Assembly: GCA_012064415.1 (NCBI GenBank)
Contig: SSNU01000265.1
Location: 62,001-126,000 of the forward strand
Direction of reading: 5' to 3'
Length of the DNA: 64,000 nucleotides
DNA from: Gyrodactylus bullatarudis
Lineage: Eukaryota > Platyhelminthes > Monogenea > Gyrodactylidea > Gyrodactylidae
The notes under the pieces are model-generated. The model was not told the DNA's origin. It saw only the letters and a list, made by a program, of their open reading frames with translations, and did not search any database. Every line of letters begins with the position of its first letter. Positions within the stretch are counted from its first letter, which is position 1. Of this stretch, positions 22,810 to 34,924 are shown one piece after another. Position numbers and translations under genes: made by a program.

Positions 22810-24334
22810 TATATTTATTTTATGATAATATCTTAGGGATCAGTAAAAAATGATTTGCTTAACTACTGAAACAGCATTAAAGATCCCGAGCAACAATACC
22901 AAGACCATACATGATTACTTCAAGCCTAATACATGAAGAACACACCTCAATCCCAATTGGCAAATCGAAGGAAAATGAAAGCGATTGGTCACAATTGAGC
23001 AGTGTACTTCATTCATTACGTGTCGTTGTAAGGTCTGATGAAAACCGACGAAAATGAATGCTTTTATTCACCTTAAACTCGTCGTTCTACTAACCAGCAT
23101 GACTAGCAGTCAGCAACAAACAAACAATTTCCAAGAAATAAGGCAGCTTATGACCAGAAATTAAAATTTCAATTTTAAAATCGATTGGAGGCCATATGGA
23201 TCCCGGTACAGGGCGAGGGTTAAACAAGTATTTTGAAGGCTTTTTTATTGAAAGTTGCATATTTTGTTAATCATTTTAAAAAGAGAATAGCAGCTTATGT
23301 GAATTTGTTGATGTCTCATATCAGGGTTATTTTTTTAAATAAAATTAAAAAAATAATTTCCGGACTAACTTATTTTCAATTAGCCAAATAATAATAATCT
23401 TGCAAGGACAAGGATTCTAAAAGCTCTCTGGAGCGTATGACAACTTTCTAACTTATTTTCTTAATCTATGCCTAAGTTAGCATCAAAACTGGTGTGACTT
23501 TTTGTATTTTTTAGCATACAAAGTCAAGGGCCCACTGTACCAAGGGTGAAAATCCATGAATCTAGTCCAGCCGCCTGAGTGTTGATCTTTCAATGTTAAA
23601 GACCCTGGATTTATTGTCGGCTACCCTTTAGTCTCATAAAAGAGGAAACAAGCCTAATGTTTGGATTGTTTTCTAGGCTTATAAAAAGTTGCACCTTTTT
23701 CGGCAGAACAGCACTAAAAGTGCCAAACGTAGCAAAATAGAGTTAAAAAAGTAGCCAACTTTGAATTTCGAAGAAAAAAAGAAAATTAACCTGAAGTTTG
23801 GCATTTTTTGAAATGTAAGCATGGCAATCGTCTTAGAATTGTAAAAGTAGCTATATTGAGTCCATATTGAGTATTGATAGATGATAATCATTGTTCTTCC
23901 AATCGGAGAGCGACTAAGAATTTTCTAGCGATTTTCATAAATTAGGTACACGATGAGTCTTATGTCTCTAACGCAAGATGTTTGAATTTTTCACATCCAA
24001 TCAGAAATTACTACAACACTTTATATCTAGTCACCAAAATAAAAATAAATTTCCCTATACTTTTTTATATAGAATTCTTATTACTCCATTGAAATTCGAT
24101 ACAAATTAACCAAGCATGGTTAAGCAGAAATAATACATCTCTTCTCTTGGAGATACTCAATTTCTTCATCTTTTTTTTGGAAGGACAATTTGATAAATTA
24201 TTTGTTGCTTGTTAATAGTACGATGATACGTATAGAACGAACAAATGCATATTTTGTTGCAGCTAATACTTACTACTCTTAAATTCCGATATATCTGTCG
24301 GCTTAAACAAGATTCTCAGTCGGTGTTTACTAAA
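22810..24334. other. Unassigned stretch
   Basis: Nothing recognisable was found. Composition is a little less AT-rich around 22,870-23,230, but no open frame there matches a family. Confidence 0.4.
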
Positions 24335-24785
24335 GCTATATAGTTGACATGAAAACGAAAATTCACTATTTCCCTTAAAAATAAATTTTTTTCTTCAGAG
24401 AGAGTCGAGAATAAACTTAATTTCTTGAATTACATGATGAAATGAGCCCCCCCAGTTGTTGAAATAAAGAAAGTTTCTGAACAAAGTTCATTCTATCGAA
24501 AATCCGCCCCATTTCTACTTTTTCAATGCTCGAACTTGGCCATAGAAAAAGTTGAATTGCTAAATTTAACATCATTTTCCTTCGTAAAAATAAAAAAATT
24601 CAAGTTTTTCCGATTTTCTCTGAACTTTTTTTCTATTGATGATCTGAAATGTCGGTATCGGATCGATAAAAATGTTGAGCTCAGAGGCTGGAAAATTCTA
24701 GGGAATATTTGCCAGGGAATTTTTCGGGAATATTTTTACTTCAACAACCCATAGGATCATTTCATAATCGGATCCAAGAAATATT
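24335..24785. repeat. Fold-back element, subfamily A, diverged
   Basis: It begins TAGTTGACATGAAAACGAAA, has the A internal blocks (CCCCATTTCTACTTTTTCAA and ATCGATAAAAATGTTGAGCT), and ends around AGGATCATTTCATAATCGGA. The right terminus is decayed. Confidence 0.55.
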
Positions 24786-26859
24786 TGTGTTCCTGGCGAC
24801 TATATAATCAAAGGGATCTATTGATAGTTTTTGAACTTGGAATTCCGAAGCATATTTCGTAACCACTAGTCTTCATAGGTAGTGTAGCTCCTATCCTTAA
24901 CATTTTGAGAATGAATTAAATTGAAAATAGGGGTTTGCAGAAGCTAAATTAGCAGACCAATGAAATAAGAGACCTCAAGCGCCTAAAATTTATTTATGGT
25001 AAGGAGATAGTTTTTTTAGAGATAGGATTAACGTGATAATTTGTCTGGCAAGACCTAATATAAAATAGGTCCTGAAACAAAGTTTAGGTTCTGATAAAAA
25101 TTTGAATTGCACTGATATAGATAGAAATGAAAATAGACCTTAAACAGTCCTAGCTATTACGCATGTGGTGTATTCTCCTCTTCTATATTCTTTCAGTGGT
25201 ACACTTCAACTAAAATTCCCTACCCAATACTCTGTACTTGAGTGTATGTAGCTATTCATTGATACAAACATACATAAATATAATTTTATATGCTGGATTA
25301 GTCTTAGTAATTATCTGCTTGTCAAATTTGGGCATTTGAAGTTGACAGACGGGAAAATATCCGATTCCAAAGTTACATCTTATATCTGTGAAAGAAAAAA
25401 ATTATTTAGTTGAAATATATCACACGTCTCTCTGGCCTCATTGACTCAGATATCTTTTCTATCCTAGCATATCCGTCTAGATTGAAAATTTCCTTTCAAG
25501 TTTTCAAGAATTTTTGCATACCTAGATCCTTGATACTTGAGAAATGGAAACAAAGAGTCTAAACAAGAGTACCCACACAACTTCCTGAGTAGAACTCTCT
25601 GTAGGAAAACAATTCTAAAGCCTAGAGTTGATGATTTTTTTCAGAAAGAAATGCAAATATTAAATGTTGAAGAATTCATATACAAAGTTAGCTAAATTTC
25701 CCTTGAGTTTTCAAGTTTTTTTTGATTCCAAGTTACCCGTATTCAATTAAATTAAAGGGGTATTTGCACAATTGGTGACTCGGACATTTCCATTTGCAGA
25801 TATGGTTACATTGGTAAATGCATACAATTTTGCTTATTATTTTTACTCAAATTTGTTTCAATAAATTTTTACCTTTCCAAAACCAAGCCTCTTACTCTTA
25901 AGTAATGAGCAATTCTTCTTTTATGAATTAGATTATTTTGAATTGATTTATAAAAATTTACAAATCAGTACCAAGATATAGTCCTGAATAAAATTCAAAT
26001 TCAGCGAAATGTGTTTTTCTTCATTTTAACAACTCCTAAGGTCATTTTTGTATTCCTGAAAAATTCATCAAAATTGATGAGTTTCTCCAAACTTCTATGG
26101 CCGAATTCTGATTTTTGTTTAAATTTGGCGCATTTTTCGAAATTCAGATTGATTTTTTTGGGAAATTTTTCCTCATTTTAACAACTATAGGCTATTTAAT
26201 TTTTTGTTTAATTCACAACCTAATTAACAATTAAATTGAGTGTCTAAAATACTTTAAACATAATCTAATTTATAACAAACATTCATTCCATCATGGAATT
26301 CAAAAAATTGATTTTTTAAAAAGAATTATTCAATAGAGTAGGACGCTTCAAAAAATTCACTTTCACTCTAAACGGAATACATATTAAGCAAACTCGATAG
26401 TTTTTTTTCTAGCATGGTTCTTGAAGTTTTGGAGAGTTTTTAAATTGTTTGAATCATGAATAGGCTAAATAAATAGTCTTTATGCATAAAATCATCTTTG
26501 AATAAAATCGAAAGAAAAACATCCCAACTATAATTCAAATTTCTGATATTTTGAGATACAATAGACACTGTAATATGATCTGGAAGAATAGAAGCCTAAT
26601 TCTAATTAGAAAATTTTTTTGAGTTTTGAACTGAATTTTCTAGCACCTCCGCAGAAAGGAATACCTCGAAAAGAGATCAATACTAAAGTTTTTTGCAATG
26701 GTCTCTGGGAATCAACCCTTAGAAACACAGCTGCTGCATATTTTATAACACCCGAGACTCATGAGGGAAATTAGAGAACTGGCAAATAAACGTTCTATTA
26801 TTACGAAGTGTAGTTCAGACATAATCCCAAACTTTAGTAATACCTTGTTACATTCTTAC
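24786..26859. other. AT-rich stretch, nothing recognised
   Basis: No gene, RNA or complete element is visible. Open frames are short in all six frames. Confidence 0.45.
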
Positions 26860-27295
26860 CACGATTAGATTACCACGAGGCCTAATTCTGACCTCGTTGG
26901 ACGGAACTTCTACACGCTGATGTTCTACGCTGGGTCCGTCTTGTGCCATTCACATCCGCAGTCGGGAATCTAAGCTGTGCCTGCGTTAAGAGCTAGCACG
27001 TCACTCAGCATGTTAACAGAGAGGTTCCCCGGGGGTCGTCGGAGATGTGTTGACAGCGACTGAAGACTGTACCATTGAGTTCGGAGATTATTCAGTGTCA
27101 CCCAGTGGGCCTCCTTCCTCTGACATTTCATGTTCGGGAGCCCCTACATTCCGAGTCAGAATCTCAACACCTCAACCTCTATAACTCAGGTGTTGCCTGA
27201 GGTACACCTTTTATAATCACACACCTGAAGAAGCTCCAGCTTGCGCCAGATCAGACCTTTTCTCCGGTCGACGATCAATTATTAGCTTTTGATTG
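26860..27295 (-). promoter_or_regulatory. CpG-rich island with a possible first exon (minus strand)
   Basis: For about 430 bp the sequence becomes roughly half G+C with many CpGs (for example CCCCGGGGGTCGTCGG and CTCCGGTCGACGATC), against very AT-rich flanks. On the minus strand an ATG at 26,949 opens a frame (MAQDGPSVEHQRVEVPSNEV, then RIRPRG) that reaches donor-like sites at 26,873 (GTAATC) and 26,859 (GTAAGA). A hairpin (AAGCT CC AGCTT) lies near 27,230. I read it as a possible promoter plus first exon, perhaps for minus-strand exons to the left such as the PDZ exons. Alternatives are a fragment of a GC-richer retroelement or horizontally acquired DNA. No family match supports the peptide. 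Confidence 0.3.
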
Positions 27296-27967
27296 TTCAA
27301 GCTTCTTCTCTAGAATATTTAGTATTTTATCAAAAAACCTTTGATTAGCGTAGAAATTCAATACAAAATTGTCTCTCCACGTTTTGATAGTGATTAATGA
27401 GATGGTAAAATCTATCATACAATGAATAATATATTATTCACATTAGTTATTATTATCTCCTACGAAAACATATGGGGCAACAGGAAACAGATCAGAAGTG
27501 TAGTTTGGCATTTTGTCTGAAGAAACTTCCCCTTTTTTTAATCAAACAATGGAAATATAAATAAAACATTTTGAATGTTATTTTGAAAATGTTTTTAATT
27601 TAATTCATCATCAGGGTTTATACCCATTTCCATTCAAATCAGCATATGAATATATATTCGTTCCTTGGGCATTATATATTATATAATCTCTTCTTGCTAT
27701 TATATAATATTGAATCAATTTATTGTTTTTTCCTCTTCTTCGTACTTGCCCTGTCTATTATTGATATAAATCATTAGATGTTTGTTTGAACACAGTCTAA
27801 GGATTTATCAAAAGAGAATAACTTATCATTTTTATTATTATTTAGCAGACTAATTTGATTGTAGAAGTGATTTCTGCCTAATCCATTACCCAAAGTATTT
27901 TTATATAATAAGGAGAATAGAAAAAAATTTTTGACTGGATTCGGAAATATTCAAAAAAATAAATTTA
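27296..27967. other. AT-rich stretch, nothing recognised
   Basis: Short palindromic AT tracts occur near 27,660-27,710 (TTATATATTATATAATC). No gene was seen. Confidence 0.45.
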
Positions 27968-27975
27968 AGAACCTG

Positions 27976-28378
27976 GGCTAAACTTAAGATCAGCCTAACA
28001 CCCTATAACCGTTAATATATCCCTTGTAAGTTGGTATGTGATATAAAAATATAATATAATTAATTCATACTTTTAATAAAAAGCATTAAATACTCACACA
28101 AGTTAATTTATTGACAACATGAATTTACATCAAACTTTTTAGAACTAGTTCAGCAAGAATTCTTGGATCAAGATCAATGTTCATCTGAATACTTGAAGGC
28201 AGGCCAGTTTTAATCCAAAACAAGTATATTCGTTCCTCAAATACCAATAAAGTTACATTTAATACTCCAATAAATGATTACGTCATGTCATTGACTTTAC
28301 TATCAAAATTTTTGAAAATGCTTCATGTGTAAACAAAACATATATTTTGAAGTGCTGTTTTTTATTTAAGTTAACTCA
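27976..28378 (+). repeat. Merlin left terminal inverted repeat
   Basis: About 403 bp, beginning GGCTAAACTTAAGATCAGCC and ending TTATTTAAGTTAACTCA. It matches the reverse complement of 29,596-29,998 with only scattered single differences (for example AACATATATTTTG against AACATTTATTTTG). Confidence 0.9.
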
Positions 28379-28417
28379 ATAGAAGACAATAAAATTTTCA
28401 TTTATTCGAAATTCATC

Positions 28418-29389
28418 ATGCCCGAACAAAACATCTTCAATTATCCCATCAGTGATATATCCTTCGAAAATGCTGATAAACTTAATATCGTCAATTTAAT
28501 GTCAAGTCATGAAGATCACTTAGGAACAATCCAAATGTGTCAGAGACTTGGATTAATTAGTTATTATTATCTTCTAACCGCAAGCATAGTTGTGGAGAGA
28601 TAATGAAGCTGAACAAGAAATCCCAGGCCGTCGACCAATATGAGTTTTTCTGTAATAAGTGCAGAAAATTTATTAGCATTCGAACCGGTAGGTTTTTTAA
28701 ATTAATTCATTTCAGGAACATTCTTTGCCGGATCTAAATTGGCGATTGTCCAGATCTTATCTATAATATATATGGTTCTAAAATCAGCTACGAATCTGGA
28801 TTTAATTTGTGACATAGTCAAGATATCGGTTCCAACAGCCATTGACTGGACCAATTTCGTTAGGGACATCTTTGTTGAGCGATTCCTCAATCAAGATCTT
28901 GTCGTTGGTGGCTTTGCCAAAGAGGTACAAGTGGACGAAACTCATGTCGTGAGAAGAAAATACCACAGAGGCCGAGAACTTGCCACACAAGTATGGATTT
29001 TCGGCGGCGTTAACGAAGATGACAATATCTTCATGAAGATCGTTGAAGAGCGAGACAAATCCACTCTTCATGCTTTAGTTCGAAAGCACATTGCTCCAGG
29101 TTCGCATAAAGTCAGTGATGAATGGAAAGGATATGCGGGCTTGGAGAAGTATGGATACTCAAGATCCACTGTGTGTCATAAGAATGAATTTGTCAATAAC
29201 GAAGGACTTCATACTAATAGACTCGAAGCCATTTGGGGAGCATTCAAACGAATGTTTGAGAATATTAGAAATAAGAGAGGAGATTTAATTGAATCTTATA
29301 TTTCTGAATTTCTCTTTAAACATTTTTATAAAGAGAATAGGATGCAAGAGTTCCTGAAAATTATGCATCAACTTTATCCCATTGAATAA
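28418..29389 (+). pseudogene. Merlin transposase (IS1016/ISXO2-like DDE), one small intron, one apparent frameshift
   Basis: The first ATG is at 28,418 and the N-terminal part reads on to QMCQRLGLIS. The frame must then shift by one base between about 28,555 and 28,580 to reach the zinc-ribbon remnant SCGEIMKL, then FFCNKCRKFISIRTG. The shift means a disabling indel or an unrecognised splice. An intron of only 28 nt (28,688-28,715, GTAGGT to TTTCAG) then rejoins SIRTG to TFFAGSKL, the conserved family junction. The remaining frame is open to TAA at 29,389 and carries the DDE triad: VQVDETHV, then SDEWKGYAGL, then NRLEAIWGAFKRMF. The enzyme would cut and paste the element via its TIRs. Apart from the shift, the copy looks complete. 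Confidence 0.88.
28688..28715 (+). other. 28-nt intron in the Merlin transposase
   Basis: It has a GT start (GTAGGT), a pyrimidine-rich end (TTCATTTCAG) and a total length of 28 nt. Removing it restores the SIRTG-TFF motif that is continuous in Merlin and IS1016 proteins. Without removal the frame is broken. Confidence 0.75.
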
Positions 29390-29595
29390 ATATTCTTAAT
29401 CAACTTAAATGTTTTAAATATAAACTGTATAAAATTTGAGTTAACTAGATAGAGATTGAAACATAGCTTAGTTTTGATTTCTGAATTAACCTTTCAGTCT
29501 AAAAGTTTTAGATATGAACACTAAAAATTTAAGTCAATTGGAAAATATAACATATCTGTAAGTATTCAAATAAATAATAAAGAGGCGAATAAAAC

Positions 29596-29998
29596 TGAGT
29601 TAACTTAAATAAAAAACAGCACTTCAAAATAAATGTTTTGTTTACACATGAAGCATTTTCAAAAATTTTGATAGTAAAGTCAATGACATGACGTAATCAT
29701 TTATTGGAGTATTAAATGTAACTTTATTGGTATTTGAGGAACGAATATACTTGTTTTGGATTAAAACTGGCCTGTCTTCAAGTATTCAGATGAACATTGA
29801 TCTTGATCCAAGAATTCTTGCTGAACTAGTTCTAAAAAGTTTGATGTAAATTCATGTTGTCAATAAATTAACTTGTGTGAGTATTTAATGCTTTTTATTA
29901 AAAGTATGAATTAATTATATTATATTTTTATATCACATACCAACTTACAAGGGATATATTAACGGTTATAGGGTGTTAGGCTGATCTTAAGTTTAGCC
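29596..29998 (-). repeat. Merlin right terminal inverted repeat
   Basis: 403 bp, the reverse complement of the left TIR, ending GGCTGATCTTAAGTTTAGCC and followed at once by the target duplication AGAACCTG. Confidence 0.9.
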
Positions 29999-30006
29999 AG
30001 AACCTG

Positions 30007-30180
30007 AAAAAGGAGAATTTCTATTTTCACAAAAAAGATTTTTCTCAGTCAGGAACAAATTTATTTTTTGAATTCCATGATGAAATGAGTTTTTTTTTCA
30101 AATTTAGCATGTTTTTTGCTCTAAATTAACAGATTTTATTCATGAATAATCTGTTTTGTTTTCAAACTTGAAATATTTCA
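30007..30180. repeat. Fold-back fragment, subfamily A (left arm)
   Basis: GAGAATTTCTATTTTCACAA, then TCAGTCAGGAACAAATTTAT and GAATTCCATGATGAAATGAG match the A arm. The terminus seems to have been cut off where Merlin inserted. Confidence 0.5.
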
Positions 30181-30418
30181 TTCTTTTCCTGTGATTTTAC
30201 TTCAAGAGAGATTTTTGCTTGATTTAAGAAAAGCATGGAATTCGTATTTTTCCAAAAACAGAATTTGCAGATTCAGCCATGTTAGAGGTAAGGTGTTATA
30301 TGCAGAAAAAGCTGTAGCTCATTCAATGAAAATTACTTTATCGATTCAAGATTGCTTTCAAAAAATGAAAAATTCCAAGTTTGAAAATAAAACAGATTTT
30401 ATTTATGAAAAAAAATGA

Positions 30419-30535
30419 TTTTTTTACAAAATTCTTAATTTTTTCTTCAAGGAATCGAATTTGATCAAGAATCTAGATAATGAGGCCCTCTTTCACGATA
30501 CGGAGAAAAGAAAAAAATTTTAAGGCAAATTTAAA
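30419..30535. repeat. Fold-back fragment, subfamily B (one arm)
   Basis: TTTTTTTACAAAATTCTTAA, then AAGAATCTAGATAATGAGGC and CCTCTTTCACGATACGGAG match the B arm. The rest is absent. Confidence 0.6.
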
Positions 30536-30596
30536 ATTTTGAAACAGTATAATTTTGAACCAAGTAGTTCTTCAGGGAGCTGTTCGGCATAGATTG

Positions 30597-32479
30597 ACTA
30601 TAACGTTGTTCGCTTGCTGCCTGACTATGTTGTATTCTGGCTTGTATTGGTCTATTTGTATAAAAAGAAAAAGGAGAGAAAGGTGTAGTATTTCTTAAAG
30701 AATAAGGATTATAAAAAATTACAGTGAGTTTTATAGTAATCAGAACTATTAGAGTAATAACACTGGTAATATATAATTCATCACTTGAAGGAAAATTAAA
30801 ATTAAGATTAGAATAAAAAACATTTAGATTTCCCTGATAGGTGTGAGTCCTAACTACACCTAATTAATATGAAGATGGGAATTTATGATTTTTACAAAAT
30901 TCTTAGTTTTCTTATCAAGAAATCGAATTTGATTTTTTGGAATCTAGATCATGAGGCCCTCTTTCAGTATATGGAGAAAAAAAATTTAGAAAAAATCAAT
31001 TTTTAAGGAAACTATGGGTAATTTGAAATCTTGAAGTAGCGCCAAATTCCCATTTTTTTGAACTTTGAGTCGAAAATTTTTGTTGATTACAAAGTAAGTG
31101 AGTGATCAAAAGTCGAGTTTTAGGATCACAATTAGTCAAAAAAATCACATATGCTGAATCTGTTTTTAGAAAATCATCCCATAATTGTGTCAAAATCAAA
31201 TTTTGATTTTTTCATCATTTGCCCTAATTTAAAGTCGATGAAATTTGATATTTCAAGATCCAAGAAAAATGACAAATTTATCATAATTTTTATCATCGGT
31301 TTTTTGTCTTATTTTGATCCTAAAAATCAACTTTTGATCACTCTCTCACATTGAAATCAACAAAAATTTTCAACTCAAAGTTCAAAAAATGGGAATTTGG
31401 CGCTACTTCAAGATTTTCAATTCGCCGTATTTTCCATAAAAATTGATTTTTTCTAAATTTTTTTTCTCCGTATCGTGTAAGAGGGCCTCATGATCTAGAT
31501 TCCATAAAACCTTGATCAAATTCGATTTCTTGATGATAAAATAAAGAATTTTGTAAAAATCATAAATTCCTATCTTAACTAGGTTTAGATCTGATTTTTC
31601 AGTAAAAAAACCATACTAGTTCTGAATGAAAACACTTTGGACATACTATTTTTGCCTCAACAGATATATTATATCCATAGAGGGTTGAAAAAAAATTCAA
31701 TTCATGAAAATGTTAGGAAGATTCTGACTCTCTGCAACAAATTCAAGAATCAAGTTTATTTGTTCGAACCCAGCTGTTTAAACAAAGTGCTTAGAAGATT
31801 TAGATAATGCAAATTAGGATTATTTTCCAAAGAGTTAAGAAAGTCTTGGGACACTTTTACCCTTCCGTAGACATTTTACCTGAGCATTGTCCCCTTCTCA
31901 TCCATAATTTTGTTTTAAAGAATTTGTTTAACACTTCTCGGAAAGAAGAACTAATTTTCTTTCGAATAAACTATGACTTATTAAGTTATAGTAAAGGATT
32001 TATGACAATTTGAAAATGACTCGTTATTGAAAAAATATAAAAATTTCCTCGAAAATATAAAAAACGTTTTTTTGAAAAGCCAGAGATCAAAGAGAATAAA
32101 GATCGTTTTTTTAACCAATAACTCCTAAACTAGAGGTTGGTTTTTGAAAAAAATGCATGTTCGTTATGAGCGTGTTCTTAAACCATATTAACATGAAGTT
32201 GCAAATAATAATTGTTTTAGTTCCAAAACTATTTTTATCAGGGTAAATCTAAATGTTTTTTATTCTAATCTTAATTTTAATTTTCCTTCAAGTGATGAAT
32301 TATATATTACCAGTGTTATTACTCTAATAGTTCTGATTACTATAAAACTCACTGTAATTTTTTATAATCCTTATTCTTTAAGAAATACTACACCTTTCTC
32401 TCCTTTTTCTTTTTATACAAATAGACCAATACAAGCCAGAATACAACATAGTCAGGCAGCAAGCGAACAACGTTATAGT
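30597..32479. mobile_element. Unclassified DNA element with near-identical 243-bp TIRs
   Basis: 30,597-30,839 (starting ACTATAACGTTGTTCGCTTG) is repeated in reverse complement at 32,236-32,479 with only one or two differences. The 1.4-kb interior holds a complete subfamily B fold-back element plus about 650 bp with no recognised transposase. It is probably non-autonomous. Flanks show no clear target duplication, so the superfamily is unknown. The TIR identity shows recent homogenisation or movement. Confidence 0.75.
30868..31585. repeat. Fold-back element, subfamily B, complete
   Basis: The left arm CTAATTAATATGAAGATGGG is mirrored by AAATTCCTATCTTAACTAGG at the right. Mirrored internal blocks include ATCTAGATCATGAGGCCCTC, GAAGTAGCGCCAAATTCCCA and TGATCAAAAGTCGAGTTTTA. 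It lies wholly inside the long-TIR element. Confidence 0.8.
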
Positions 32480-34924
32480 AAAATAAATAATCTTCTCTTT
32501 CAGACTAATTTTGCAATCCTAAAAAAAGATGGGATAAAATACATTAAAGATTTGAGTAGTTCTGTAACCATGTAAGGCCATAATGTTTCAGAGAATTTCT
32601 TCATCATGACTCGCATTTGATCTATTGATCACACTGATCACGAATATGTAATTAATTCATAGCAATTATTTATAGTTTACGATTTATGGATCAGAAAGGA
32701 ACATCATATTGTTGATTTTGAGTCAAAATCATTTCATAATCTATCATGATTACCGCATAGCATTCATCTCAGGAGCCTTAGATGATGTAAAAATTGAAGA
32801 GAATTTACTCTCGACTGTATCGTTAGATAGACAACGATAGAAAATTGTTTGAATAATAGACACTGTATTACGAGGAAGAATTACTTCCGTTCAATGTTAA
32901 GAATACTTGATGCTTAAAATGGATTGAATAAATTCTGGTTAGAACAATTGCTGGTTTTTGTTTGATGAAAATTTCTACTCTATAAAGAGTATTTTTGAGG
33001 TATTTTCAAGAGGGGTTGGGGATGGGCTTGACCAATATGATATAAAAAAATATTTTTAATATAATGCTTTCAAATTGAAAGTTTCAATAAAAGCTAGACT
33101 GACGAAATTTTCCATAATTACTAAAATCACCCATCGATATGAAAAATTTAATCTTCAGGTATTTTAACATTATCCCACCGAATTTCGCTTCAAAATTTAA
33201 ATTCTTGTGGAATAAGATTAACAAGTATTCAAATCAAAAACGTTTTTTTTTCAGGAAAAATAGGAGAAATTTGAATTTTTAACTACAACTGTACTGAAAA
33301 AAACAATTTAAATAGAATTTAATTGCTTTTTGCAAATATTTTGTGAATTCAAGTTAACATTATGAAAATAAAACATTAAAAACGTTTTTAATTTTCACAA
33401 ATTTATCTTAATCCAGAAGAATTAAAAGGTATTTTGAAACGACAAAAATGTGAAACGAAAAATACTTGAAGATGAAATTTATCAAATCGATGAGCGTTTT
33501 TAGTAATTTTGGAAATTTTCGTCTGAGTCTAATAAATAAATTGAATAAGTTATTTTAAAATTTATTCCAATGGTTCATTAGATCTTGAAATTTTTTAAAA
33601 TCTTAATTCCTTATTTTTATGTTTTTGTCTTCAATTCTGTTGAATAATGAATAGTATCTTGGTCTCGGCATATTCAAAGACTATTTCCCGAATAAAATTA
33701 TAGGAGATTTTTGTAAAAATGGTAAATAGGGCAAGCAACAAATGGACCTAAGTTCTGAATCAAAGAACAATTGAAATAAAGAACATTCTGCATGGATCAG
33801 ACACGGCTTGGAGAGGGAATTTCGAGCAATGATATTGTCTGTAATTCTTATCGATGATTTTGTATCAAAAACCAGCTTATTTCGGCAAATAAGGGCTTGA
33901 AACTGAATCCTGTATGATGCTTGACCTTGAGACATTTCTAAAGCAGGAAAAATAAATGCTCTCAAAATGGCAAAATTGGCTCTAGTAATCAAGTTCTTGA
34001 TAAAAATATTCAGATTTTTGATATAAATCATGAATATTCATATTAACTATAGCTGTACATTTTCTAGGACGCTTCCTTATATTTCCTTGGCTCATAATTT
34101 TACAATACTTTTATAGATAGGTAGTCGTCAGTTGGATAGAAATCTTACCTCCCAAGAGTATTTAAATACAGATTGAGATGATTCTAATGTGAGCCCTGAG
34201 CGGTAGAAAGATAATCCAGTTGAGTTACATTTATTAGGAGTTGGTGTAACTGGTAAAAATCCATTATTTTCCTCTCACACTAAATGCCTTGAGTTTTGAC
34301 GAGTTCTAGCTTCATGAACTTTCGGGTTCTTTTGAGCTATTTTTTGATTTCAGACAAACTCATCTAGGTATAAAATGCTTTACAAAGTCATAAATTATGA
34401 CTTATTGACCGTTTTGTGGGTAAAACAAGCCCTTTTTGTAGATGAAAAAACGGATTTTCGAGAAATATTTTTTCGCTCAAAGTTATAAATTTATTAATTT
34501 TTAAATGCCAATATCTCTTGTTGAATAGTTTGAGATAATATGATATATTAGATGGCTGAAAAGAGAAAAAAAATCTGAATACAATAGTATAATTTTTTAT
34601 CTATTTTATTTTTCAAGCTCCAAAAATAGACGTATGCTTACTTATAAGTACAAAGGTTATATTATTTTTTAAATAAAAAGTGGCAGGGAGAAGAGGGTGA
34701 TTTTTGACATAAAGTGCACAGTGCGTACCGTATTTTGCTTTTATTGACTTATACAGGTCCGAATCTATCTACTGACCTCCTAGATTGAATAAAAATCTAT
34801 ATCCCAAATTAGAATTGATAATAAAATCTTTAAATATCTGAAAACATTATCAGAGAAACTTTTTTTCGACTCCTTTTGACCAAACTGCTTTTGAGGAGAT
34901 TGATTAACAAGCTGTATATGATTA
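32480..34924. other. AT-rich stretch, no recognised gene
   Basis: A minus-strand frame at 33,681-34,031 (containing TRANFAILRAFIFPALEMSQ) has protein-like composition and may be a decayed retroelement, but I cannot match it. Nothing else was seen. Confidence 0.4.

Larger units (their letters stand above)
27976..29998 (+). mobile_element. Merlin-family DNA transposon with ~403-bp TIRs
   Basis: The element is 2,023 bp. Its ends GGCTAAACTTAAGATCAGCC and the reverse complement are flanked by the perfect 8-bp direct repeat AGAACCTG (27,968-27,975 and 29,999-30,006), the target duplication size known for Merlin. The transposase between the TIRs is IS1016/Merlin-like. Perfect duplication and near-identical TIRs point to recent insertion. 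To its right sits a subfamily A fold-back fragment. Confidence 0.92.

Noticed and set aside
26860..27295. tRNA or other structured RNA gene in the CpG-rich island
   Set aside because: No cloverleaf or A/B box pair of correct spacing was found.
33681..34031. 116-residue minus-strand frame
   Set aside because: Protein-like in places (TRANFAILRAFIFPALE) but unmatched; kept only as a remark in the stretch description.
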